From Pseudomonadota bacterium (lineage in GTDB: Bacteria; Pseudomonadota; Alphaproteobacteria; Caulobacterales; Aquidulcibacteraceae), in the NCBI GenBank assembly GCA_023410295.1, contig JAEYPY010000223.1, forward strand, positions 1 to 6,482: a stretch of 6,482 nt of DNA, written 5' to 3'. A model generated the notes under the pieces. That model did not search any database, was not told the DNA's origin, and saw only the letters and a program-made list of their open reading frames with translations. The position numbers and the translations under genes were made by a program. The stretch's first letter is position 1; every line of letters starts with the position of its first letter. Below, piece after piece: positions 1-5,972 of this stretch.

Positions 1-197
1 TGGTGACAGTGAGCGGCACGCTTGACACCGGCACGGCCGACACCTGGCAGGCGCTCAGCTCGGATCTGACCTACGGCCTAGTAAACACGGTTGTGGGAAC
101 GACGGAAAGTTTTTCCGGCGTGCTCGAGATTGGTCGCGTTGGTACGTCCACCGCGCTCGCGAGCTGCGCCGTCATCTTAGAAGCTGAGCGCACGTAA
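1..197 (+). CDS. Partial beta-rich virion-associated protein, C-terminal end
   Basis: This is the last 64-65 codons of a gene that begins before the window; the frame is open from base 3 and ends at TAA 195-197. The GTG at base 3 is probably an internal valine, because the paralogue at 551-946 extends about 68 residues further upstream of the matching segment. The residues are rich in Thr, Ser, Gly and Val in an alternating pattern typical of beta strands. The segment SGTL...GT..W.ALSS...VGT...LEI...LAS...AE.T is shared with the C-terminal half of the protein encoded at 551-946, so the two genes are clearly paralogous. Proteins with this YEAKIT/WLALSS/RTWT pattern occur in phage tail or structural regions, as I recall, but I know no proven function. 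A tail or capsid decoration role is inference from context. The stop directly abuts the next ATG. Confidence 0.75.
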   Translation, partial: VTVSGTLDTGTADTWQALSSDLTYGLVNTVVGTTESFSGVLEIGRVGTSTALASCAVILEAERT

Positions 198-554
198 ATG
201 GCCGGTGAGATCATCGAAGAATTCCAACCACGCCGCCTGTTCTTCGTCACGTCAACACAGGGCTGCCCCTACAAGTGTTATTGGGAGGGCGTGCGGTTCA
301 GACGCTATGCGGACGGATCCGGCGACGCAGAACCGGCGACGCGTGTCATAGTCGAGGCATCGCAAGAAGATGCCTGCCGACACACAGACGGCGCGCTAGC
401 TGCGGAGCGTGACGAACTGGCGCGCAAGCTGGGTGAACGCACCGAGCGCATGACGGCAGCTGAAGCGGAAAACGATCGGCTGAAGCGTGAGCTGGCTGCG
501 GCGCAGCAGCGGCTCAACCTCTACACCTATAGCGCAGCGGGAGTCGGCCCATGA
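198..554 (+). CDS. Hypothetical 118-aa protein with C-terminal coiled coil
   Basis: I do not recognise this protein. Residues 1-55 hold a mixed segment with a Cys-rich patch, GCPYKCYW at about 22-29, and a third Cys at 60. Residues about 66-108 form a long charged helix with heptad-like Leu/Ala spacing (AAERDELARKLGERTERM, then AENDRLKRELAAAQQRL), strongly suggesting a coiled coil and therefore self-association or binding to another virion component. The ATG at 198 follows the upstream TAA with no gap and has only a weak Shine-Dalgarno, so translation probably depends on the upstream gene. Its stop overlaps the next start (ATGATG, 551-554). It sits between two paralogous beta-rich genes, which suggests it was inserted between duplicated copies or belongs with them in one structure. 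A role as an assembly or tail accessory protein is a guess from location. Confidence 0.7.
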   Translation: MAGEIIEEFQPRRLFFVTSTQGCPYKCYWEGVRFRRYADGSGDAEPATRVIVEASQEDACRHTDGALAAERDELARKLGERTERMTAAEAENDRLKRELAAAQQRLNLYTYSAAGVGP

Positions 555-946
555 TGCGCGGTGTAGCAGCCTGCGGCGGTGAGGCAACGGTCACGCTGGC
601 CGCTTCTTACGAGCCATCAAGCGCGGTCCTCGATCCAGACAATGCGTCTGCATCGTTCCAACTGCAAAGCGATGGCGACATCATCTCGGGGGCCGGCGAC
701 GCGGGCGACTGGCTCCTCCCAAAGGGCGCAGCGCCTAGCGACTATGAAGCTAAGATCACGATGACATCGGGGACGCTTACTAGCGGAACAACCGGCTCTT
801 GGCTGGCGCTCTCCAGCACGCGCACATGGACGCTCAACCGCAACATAGTGGGCACGTCAACGGCGCAAGGGACGCTTGAGATCCGGAAAGGCAGCGGGTT
901 CACGCTTGCTAGCGCCACGATTACGTGGACGGCGGAGGTGACATGA
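551..946 (+). CDS. Beta-rich virion-associated protein, paralogue of the gene at 1-197
   Basis: This 131-aa protein has a Ser/Ala/Asp-rich N-terminal half (residues 11-60) and a Thr/Ser/Gly-rich beta-strand half (about 65-131) containing DYEAKIT, SGTLTSGTTGSWLALSS, RTWTLNR and GTLEIRK. The second half aligns over its whole length, by eye at roughly 40 percent identity, with the protein ending at 197. The pattern resembles small proteins found near tail or structural genes in phages of Proteobacteria, often with a Y-E-x-(K/R) strand followed by WL.LS..R.W; I recall no established biochemical role. GGGAG at 539-543 lies 7 nt before the ATG, and the ATG overlaps the preceding TGA, so coupling and a real RBS both support the start. 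A virion surface or tail accessory role is inference. Confidence 0.75.
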   Translation: MMRGVAACGGEATVTLAASYEPSSAVLDPDNASASFQLQSDGDIISGAGDAGDWLLPKGAAPSDYEAKITMTSGTLTSGTTGSWLALSSTRTWTLNRNIVGTSTAQGTLEIRKGSGFTLASATITWTAEVT

Positions 947-1038
947 GCCGGGCTTTATCCGCGGCGGCGCTGAGCGTCGCGCAGCACTATCCGCAGAAAC
1001 AGCAGCGCACGCACACGCTAGGCGCGGGCAGGAGGTAG
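943..1038 (+). CDS. Possible 31-aa micro-protein (or coupling leader)
   Basis: A short reading frame of 31 codons starts at an ATG that overlaps the previous stop (ATGA, 943-946) and is preceded by GGAGG at 934-938, 4 nt upstream. It ends at TAG 1036-1038, inside the purine-rich Shine-Dalgarno of the next gene. The peptide begins MSRALSAAALSVAQHY and ends with a basic Gln/Arg/His-rich tail; there is no signal peptide or clear membrane segment. The start context is as good as that of its neighbours and the frame fills an otherwise empty 100-bp gap. It may encode a tiny phage protein, or mainly serve to carry ribosomes to the start at 1048. I do not recognise homologues, and so short a frame could be open by chance. 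Confidence 0.4.
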   Translation: MSRALSAAALSVAQHYPQKQQRTHTLGAGRR

Positions 1039-1047
1039 GAGGAGGAA
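1037..1047 (+). promoter_or_regulatory. Very strong ribosome binding site for the 549-aa protein
   Basis: AGGAGGAGG at 1037-1045 holds two overlapping full AGGAGG matches to the anti-Shine-Dalgarno, ending 2-5 nt before the ATG at 1048. It is the strongest RBS in the window and fixes the start of the 549-aa gene. The stop codon of the small frame at 943-1038 touches it, so a ribosome terminating there would sit on this site. Confidence 0.85.
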
Positions 1048-2697
1048 ATGGGTTTACTCTCACGCTTGCTCCCGTTCGGCATGGGCGGCGCCTATGGCGT
1101 CGATCCCTACGCGCAACCGGCCATGGCCAACATTCCGGGCGTCGCGCCGATCGTTCCATTTGATGCCCAGCAACCGGGCGCTGGCGCTTTCGCGCGTCCT
1201 GGCTCCCGGGCAAATCCCTATGAGCAGGCGCCAGCGCCGAACAGCTTCAATGCAAACATCGGCAGGACTGCAAGCGGCCCAATTTCTCCAGCCGCTTCGG
1301 AGGCGGCCTCCGCAGCCGCTTCCTCAACCTCGCCAGCATTCAGAGCGCCGCCTGGGTTTGTCACGCCTGCCGCTGCGAACATGGGCACGCCGGCGCCGAA
1401 CAACGGCGGCGGTTTCTTCTCACGCATCGCCCGCGGGCTGAATGGTCCTGCCTTCGGTCAACCGAACGAGGGCGGCTTCACCGGGCTAGATACGTTGCAA
1501 ATGGGCTTTGCGCTCATGGGCGCTGCGCAGCCGAACGGCGGCGGCTGGGGCGCTGCGGCTCAGTCTCTCGGGGACATTCGCCAAAACGTGCTGCAGCGCG
1601 AGCGCCTGGCGCGGCAGGACCAGCGCGAGGATGAGCAATGGTCATGGGCGCGCGACGAACGCGCACAGACGGCGGAGCGTCGCCGGCTCGCACAGGAATA
1701 CATCAACAGCCGGCCAGAAGCAGAGCGCGGCGAGCTTCGCATGATCGATCCCGACGAACTGGGCTCATATCTCCAGCAACAGCGCGAGTTCGGCTTGCAG
1801 GAACGTCAGCTAGATTTGCAGCTGTCGGAGATGCGCGACAACCGCGCCTACCGCGGTGCTGCGCTCTCGCTCGATCGGCAGCGGCTCGAACAAGACCGCA
1901 TGTTGAATTCGGCGGAGTCGGTGCTCGGGCGCGGCGAGGCGGAGCGCATCAACGGCTGGATGGGCCGCCTGGATAACTGGCGCATGGTCGATAACGACTT
2001 GGGCGCCCTGGACGAGATTCTGCAGCGCAACCCGGCGGCGTTCGATCAGATACTTGATGGCGACCAGTCTGTTGTGCTGGCTCGCGTGCGCGATCCGCAA
2101 ACGCGCGCAGACATCAACACGATTTACGCAGTCTCCGCCAATCTGGCGCGCGAAGAACTGCGCGGTCAGACGCCGGTGTCGAACATCGACTTTCTCGCCG
2201 CGGTGCGTTCATCTCCCAACGTGCAGAGCGGCGCAGGCTTCGCGCGCCAATGGCTTAACCGCGCTTATCAGGATCGCGCCGATCTGGAGTCGCGCGTTCG
2301 GAGCGCGCTCGATTATCGCCAAGGCGGAGAGGGCGGGCCGCGCACGCTCTACACGCCCGATCCAGCGACCGGGCGCAACTGGTATCAAGGCCAAGACGGC
2401 TACACGCGCTATACTGACGGCGGTTCGCCTGCCGGCGCAGGACGCAATCACGGCGGGCGCAGCGATGACGCGGCGTCTGCTGCTGCGGCGCTGGAAGCGC
2501 GGCGACGCACGCAAGCGAACGCGCCAACCCATCATGGCACGCTTGGCGGGCGCACAGGCGCCCCGCGCTTGCTGCGCGAACCGAACGCCTATGAGGCGAC
2601 GGTGGTTCGCCAATACGAGGAAGCGCGCCGCGCCAACAATCCGGCGCGCGTGCGGGTGCTTGAAACACGGCTGCGGCAAAGAGGGCTCATTCCATGA
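1048..2697 (+). CDS. Large phage protein, probable internal virion/ejection-type protein (lysine-free)
   Basis: This 549-aa protein has a layered layout. Residues 1-170 are Gly/Ala/Pro/Asn-rich and low in complexity, with an Ala/Ser-rich stretch at about 80-95. Residues about 175-285 are a highly charged Gln/Glu/Arg helix, probably coiled coil (for example QREDEQWSWARDERAQTAE). Residues 300-425 are a helical domain including LRGQTPVSNIDFLAAV, similar in layout to the 'GqtpVSdfE' segments I recall from phage internal proteins. A short YTPDPATGRNWYQG segment follows at 435-448, then a linker and a basic helical C-terminus ending GLIP. I find no lysine and no cysteine in the whole chain, while arginine is abundant. 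No catalytic motif is visible. It overlaps the 682-aa gene by ATGA, pairing the two. A virion core or DNA-ejection role is inferred from order, size and composition. A scaffold-like or tail-associated protein is the main alternative. Confidence 0.7.
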   Translation: MGLLSRLLPFGMGGAYGVDPYAQPAMANIPGVAPIVPFDAQQPGAGAFARPGSRANPYEQAPAPNSFNANIGRTASGPISPAASEAASAAASSTSPAFRAPPGFVTPAAANMGTPAPNNGGGFFSRIARGLNGPAFGQPNEGGFTGLDTLQMGFALMGAAQPNGGGWGAAAQSLGDIRQNVLQRERLARQDQREDEQWSWARDERAQTAERRRLAQEYINSRPEAERGELRMIDPDELGSYLQQQREFGLQERQLDLQLSEMRDNRAYRGAALSLDRQRLEQDRMLNSAESVLGRGEAERINGWMGRLDNWRMVDNDLGALDEILQRNPAAFDQILDGDQSVVLARVRDPQTRADINTIYAVSANLAREELRGQTPVSNIDFLAAVRSSPNVQSGAGFARQWLNRAYQDRADLESRVRSALDYRQGGEGGPRTLYTPDPATGRNWYQGQDGYTRYTDGGSPAGAGRNHGGRSDDAASAAAALEARRRTQANAPTHHGTLGGRTGAPRLLREPNAYEATVVRQYEEARRANNPARVRVLETRLRQRGLIP

Positions 2698-4742
2698 ACA
2701 GGTGGCAAGGCTTCACCGATGATGAGCTGGAGCGCATCGCCAGCGGCCGCGCGTCTCGATACGACATTGAGCAGGAGCGCCGGTTCAATGGCCTCAACGG
2801 CGCCGGCGGCGAGTTCGGTTCGTTCCTTTCGACAGCCGCGGACTCTGTGAGTCTGGGTTTCGGGGATGAGCTCGCTGGATTGGGTGCAGGTGTCGGCGCT
2901 GCGATGACGGGCGGCGATTTCGGCAGCGCCTATGGCGATCAGGTCGAGCGCTCGCGTCAACGACTGCGCGATGCCTGGCGCTTTCATGGCGGCTCGGCGC
3001 TCGCGGGCGCGCTGGTGGGCTCGATCCCTGCCGGCGGCGTTGTCGGCCTAGCCGCGCGCGGCATGCGTGCTGGCGCTGCCGGCGCGAACGCGCTTCGCAA
3101 TCTCACGCCAGCGCAGCGCGTCATGTCGGCGGCAGCGACGGGCGCCGGTTTCGGCGGCGTCTATGGCGCGGGCTCCGCGAATGACGATCGCTTGAGCCTG
3201 GAAGGGCTCGGCAGTCGCGCCATGGGCGCGGCTGGAGGCGCAGCGCTTGGCGGCGTGACCGGCGGCGTATTGCAGGGCGTCGGCATGGGCGCAAGCCATG
3301 CAGCGCGCAATCTGCTGCGGCCTGCGCTGCTGCCTGAGGAGCGCGCCGCGCAGGAGCTTGGCCGCGGGCTCAACCGTGCGGGCATCACGACGCCGGAAGC
3401 ATTCGCGCAACGGGCCGACGAACTGGCGCAAATGGAGCGCCTAAGCCCTGGCAGCAATCCAATGGTCATGGATGCGCTGGAAGGCGCGGGGACGGACCTG
3501 ACCATGGTGGCGGGCGCGCGTCAGAGCACCGGGCGTCAAGCCATGCGCGATGCACTGGAGACGCGCAACGAAGGCGCGCGCGAGCGGGGCACGGCGTTGC
3601 TTTGGCGTCAGCTAGGCGGCGGGACGCAGCGCAACGCCGCGCGCACGGTGGAGGAGCTGGAGGAGGTCCAGCGCACGCAGGCCGCGCCGCTCTTTGCTGA
3701 GGCCTATCGGCGCACGGTGCAGGCTGTGCCGCCGCAGCTGCGTGAGTTCATCACCTTCAACAGCCGATCGGGCGCACGCTTCAATTCCGCCTTGGAGACG
3801 ACGCGCGAGACCATGCGGCGCATGATGGGCGCGGACGCCACAGACGAGGCCATGCAGCGCTCGCCGCTGTTCTGGCATCGCCTGCTCGAGAATGTCTCCG
3901 CGGAGGTCGGCGCCACCATGCGCTCAGCGCGCATCAATCCGCTTGGCGGCCCGCGTGGCTCGGCCATCGCTGACATGACGCAGGATAGCCAGCGCCTCAA
4001 CGTCATGGTGCGCCGCTTGCTTGGGCCGGAATTCAACCGCGCCATGAACACCTATGCAGGCGCGGCCCGCACCATGGACGCCGTCGAGCTGGGCTATAGC
4101 GCTGTGAAGCAGAGCGGCGAATTGCAGCTAGGCCAGCTTCACCGCCGGCTCTCGCGCATGACTCAGGGCGAACGCGAGGCGGCGCGCTTTGCCGCCATCT
4201 CCGGCCTTAGCGATGAGCTGGCGCGGGCCGATCCCGGCACCGGGCGCGCTAACGTGCTCCGCGCCATCATCGGCAACCAATCCAAGCGCAACACGCTCCG
4301 CGCCATCTTCGGCGGGGAGGAAGCGTTCAACCGCGTTATGAACGCGCTCGACTATGAGCGGCGCCTCTTCCTGAATTACGCGGACACGAACCTAGGCCGC
4401 GGCTCGCCTACGGCCGACAAGATGCAAGGCGCGGCGCAAGTGTTCGGGCTCGACGGCGGCGGGCCGCTGGCGCGCGTTCGCCAGGCGCTCGGCCGCGAAG
4501 CGCAGCAGCGCTATGACGAGGACTTGGCGAACCGCATCTTGGATCTGATGCGAACCCCGCTCACAGGGCCGAACGCGCCGCGCGATATTCAGCGCTTGGC
4601 GCAACGCCGCGGCCTGCTCAGCCTTGCCATGCGGCGGGCGCGTGAGCAGCGTGAGCTGCGCGAGCGAGCCGGGACCATGGCGCTGCAAGCCGGCGCGGTG
4701 AACGCCATCGGCCTCTCACCCAACGAGATGCTGGCTTACTGA
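2694..4742 (+). CDS. Large phage protein with glycine-zipper segments, probable internal virion/ejection-type protein
   Basis: This 682-aa protein starts with a short helical segment. It then has the motif ADSVSLGFGDELAGLGAG (49-66), which matches a recurring 'tfGfgDElaG' motif I recall from large proteins of alphaproteobacterial phages and prophages. Glycine-zipper-like hydrophobic stretches follow at about 100-132 and 147-201 (GGAALGGVTGGVLQGVG), suited to membrane insertion. Residues 210-660 are mostly helical and Arg-rich. They include APLFAEAYRR (331-340), a region ending in NTYAGAARTMDAVELGYSA (452-470), DYERRLFLNYADTNLGRGSP (553-572) and an Arg/Glu-rich C-terminus. Only three lysines (about 472, 531, 576) and no cysteine are present. 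GAGGG at 2681-2685 lies 8 nt before the ATG, which overlaps the upstream stop. Family knowledge and position suggest an internal virion protein that inserts in the host envelope during DNA entry. No lytic transglycosylase or other enzyme motif was seen. Confidence 0.7.
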   Translation: MNRWQGFTDDELERIASGRASRYDIEQERRFNGLNGAGGEFGSFLSTAADSVSLGFGDELAGLGAGVGAAMTGGDFGSAYGDQVERSRQRLRDAWRFHGGSALAGALVGSIPAGGVVGLAARGMRAGAAGANALRNLTPAQRVMSAAATGAGFGGVYGAGSANDDRLSLEGLGSRAMGAAGGAALGGVTGGVLQGVGMGASHAARNLLRPALLPEERAAQELGRGLNRAGITTPEAFAQRADELAQMERLSPGSNPMVMDALEGAGTDLTMVAGARQSTGRQAMRDALETRNEGARERGTALLWRQLGGGTQRNAARTVEELEEVQRTQAAPLFAEAYRRTVQAVPPQLREFITFNSRSGARFNSALETTRETMRRMMGADATDEAMQRSPLFWHRLLENVSAEVGATMRSARINPLGGPRGSAIADMTQDSQRLNVMVRRLLGPEFNRAMNTYAGAARTMDAVELGYSAVKQSGELQLGQLHRRLSRMTQGEREAARFAAISGLSDELARADPGTGRANVLRAIIGNQSKRNTLRAIFGGEEAFNRVMNALDYERRLFLNYADTNLGRGSPTADKMQGAAQVFGLDGGGPLARVRQALGREAQQRYDEDLANRILDLMRTPLTGPNAPRDIQRLAQRRGLLSLAMRRAREQRELRERAGTMALQAGAVNAIGLSPNEMLAY

Positions 4743-4900
4743 TGTTTGACGATCCGAACTTCGCCTACACCTACCTGCGACCCGTTGCGGTCGTCATTGG
4801 CGCCAGCATCGGCTATTCGCTCGCGTGGAATTGGCTAGATCGACGCATCCGCAAGCGGGAGGAGCGCAAGCTCCGAGAAAGGACCGTCATAGACAGCTGA
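4742..4900 (+). CDS. Small single-pass membrane protein (52 aa)
   Basis: The ATG at 4742 shares its first base with the TGA of the 682-aa gene (TGATG), a classic coupling overlap, and the frame runs to TGA 4898-4900. The peptide starts MFDDPNFAYTYLR, then has one hydrophobic segment at about residues 14-31 (PVAVVIGASIGYSLAWNWL), then a strongly basic tail (DRRIRKREERKLRERTVID). An acidic N-terminus and positive C-terminal flank predict an N-out, C-in orientation by the positive-inside rule. Proteins of this shape at the end of phage structural blocks can be holin-like, pinholin-like or other envelope proteins, but one helix and position alone do not identify a holin. No endolysin or spanin gene is visible beside it. 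The well-formed topology makes a chance frame unlikely. Confidence 0.7.
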   Translation: MFDDPNFAYTYLRPVAVVIGASIGYSLAWNWLDRRIRKREERKLRERTVIDS

Positions 4901-4927
4901 GGCGGCCGACAACGGGGAGGGTCTGGA

Positions 4928-5398
4928 ATGCGACGTTTAATTGCGGCGTCCTTCGCGGCGCTCGCGTTATCTGGGGAAGCGGCCGCGGAGACGATCGCCT
5001 CATTTCTCTGCCGAGAGCCTCAGGGCATAACCTATGGCTTGCCGAATGCCGGCGAGCATGCCGGGTTCGTGGAAGATGGCCTAAGCGGCGGCTTCATGCG
5101 CATCACCGTCGGCGATCATTTCCCGGGCGGCGCAGATATTAGCTACCGGGATGCTGCGGGCAGGTTCGTGAGCCATGCGGAGCGCGGCGGCACAGTGCAT
5201 CTGGTCGGCGTGTCTGAAGTCGAGATGACGTTTCGAGTCGATGCGTATGATCCGAACAACCCGCTGGACAGCTTCACTTATTTAATCACCGACGCATTCA
5301 CGCCGAATGCCAAGCTGACATACGTCCAGATCACGCCGACGACAGGATTCATACCGCGCGTCTCGATATTCAGCGCCGATTGCGAACGCATCCAGTAA
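4928..5398 (+). CDS. Secreted/periplasmic hypothetical protein with signal peptide (156 aa)
   Basis: The N-terminus MRRLIAASFAALALSGEAAA is a good Sec signal peptide: two arginines, an Ala/Leu-rich core, and an AAA site with likely cleavage before ETIASF at about residue 21. There is no lipobox. The mature part, about 136 residues, is rich in alternating hydrophobic residues and Gly/Thr, suggesting a beta fold. It has just two cysteines (about 28 and 152, near each end), which could form one disulfide after export. GGGAGG at 4915-4920 lies 7 nt before the ATG, so it has its own RBS, unlike most neighbours. I do not recognise the family. Its place at the end of the phage block, after a membrane protein, fits an envelope-acting accessory (moron-like) product such as one affecting superinfection or host fitness, but that is speculation. 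Confidence 0.7.
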   Translation: MRRLIAASFAALALSGEAAAETIASFLCREPQGITYGLPNAGEHAGFVEDGLSGGFMRITVGDHFPGGADISYRDAAGRFVSHAERGGTVHLVGVSEVEMTFRVDAYDPNNPLDSFTYLITDAFTPNAKLTYVQITPTTGFIPRVSIFSADCERIQ

Positions 5399-5408
5399 GA
5401 CCCGCTTT

Positions 5409-5972
5409 TCATTCTGCAGCCTCTCGGAGCACGGCAAGCCACGCCTCGCGCTCAGCGGCGCGGCTGGGGTCTGATTCTACGAGGTCGTAACGCACCGGCT
5501 GCGAAGCTGCGCCTAAGCGGGGCTCGCGCCGCTCGATGGTGCGCGAGACGATGCCGGGCGCATCAAGCAGGGCGCACGCTGCGGCGAACAGGCCAGTGAA
5601 CAGCACATGCACGACAGTTGCGTCGTCGTCGCCTTCCTCCATGCCCGCGGCGACAGTGGGAAACTGGAAGCCGTCGCGCTCGACCGTGAACGCGTCGCCG
5701 TCTGCTGTAATTGAGGTCAGCCGCCCCGGCGCAACAGAGAAGCCTAGAACGCTCGCCTCCGGCCTGGGCGCTGTGCCGCCGCGTAGCTCCAGCCAGAAGC
5801 GCTCATGCGGCAACCGCGGCGCAAGATGCGGCAGGGCCACAATGGCCGGCACGGTCAGCGCCACCACAGAAGGCGCAAGCGAAATGATTGGTGCGCGAGG
5901 GTCGGCAAGCGCTGTGTGGTCGTCGTCGCTGGCGACAAGCCAGAAGGCGGGCGCGTATGCGTCTCCGCTCAC
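5409..5972 (-). CDS. Acidic lysine-free protein of unknown function, coupled to the regulator gene
   Basis: This 187-aa protein is read from a GTG at 5970-5972 that overlaps the TGA of the regulator gene (GTGA), so the two genes form one leftward operon and the GTG is the natural start. I do not recognise it. By my count it has about 27 Asp/Glu, about 15 Arg and no Lys, giving a clearly acidic protein. A hydrophobic region at about 28-55 (IISLAPSVVALTVPAIVALP) and another at about 125-140 (VHVLFTGLFAAACALL) look like buried strands or helices rather than certain membrane segments; clusters DDD occur near residues 16-18 and in EEGDDD. No signal peptide or HTH is visible. Coupling to a repressor suggests a partner, anti-repressor or lysogeny accessory role, which is inference. 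The opposite strand is also open here, but its product is Ser/Ala low-complexity and lacks an RBS context. Confidence 0.65.
   Translation of the reverse strand: MSGDAYAPAFWLVASDDDHTALADPRAPIISLAPSVVALTVPAIVALPHLAPRLPHERFWLELRGGTAPRPEASVLGFSVAPGRLTSITADGDAFTVERDGFQFPTVAAGMEEGDDDATVVHVLFTGLFAAACALLDAPGIVSRTIERREPRLGAASQPVRYDLVESDPSRAAEREAWLAVLREAAE

Noticed and set aside
249..290. TSTQGCPYKCYWEG in the 118-aa protein resembles the start of a radical SAM CxxxCxxC motif.
   Set aside because: The third cysteine is missing (Glu instead) and the protein is far too short for a radical SAM barrel; the match is probably chance.
1289..1311. Inverted repeat CGGAGGCGGCCTCCG considered as a terminator or regulatory hairpin.
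   Set aside because: It lies inside the Ala/Ser-rich part of the 549-aa coding region, has no T-run, and is expected from repeated Ala/Glu codons in GC-rich DNA.
2209..2679. Open frames on the minus strand (and in another + frame, 2054-2722) inside the 549-aa gene.
   Set aside because: They are Arg/Ala/Cys-rich shadow frames common in GC-rich genes, with no start context; the + strand gene has a strong RBS and overlaps its neighbour correctly.
4742..4900. Naming the 52-aa membrane protein a holin.
   Set aside because: One hydrophobic helix with a basic tail fits many small phage membrane proteins and no endolysin lies next to it; only a general membrane-protein call is supported.
4825..5142. 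A 105-codon open frame spanning the end of the membrane-protein gene and the start of the secreted-protein gene.
   Set aside because: It overlaps two frames with clear topology (membrane segment, signal peptide) and a good RBS; its own product is an Arg-rich shadow.
5411..5440. Possible bidirectional terminator between the convergent genes.
   Set aside because: Only 3-bp stems around CTCTCGGAG were found and no T-run follows; not enough for a terminator call.
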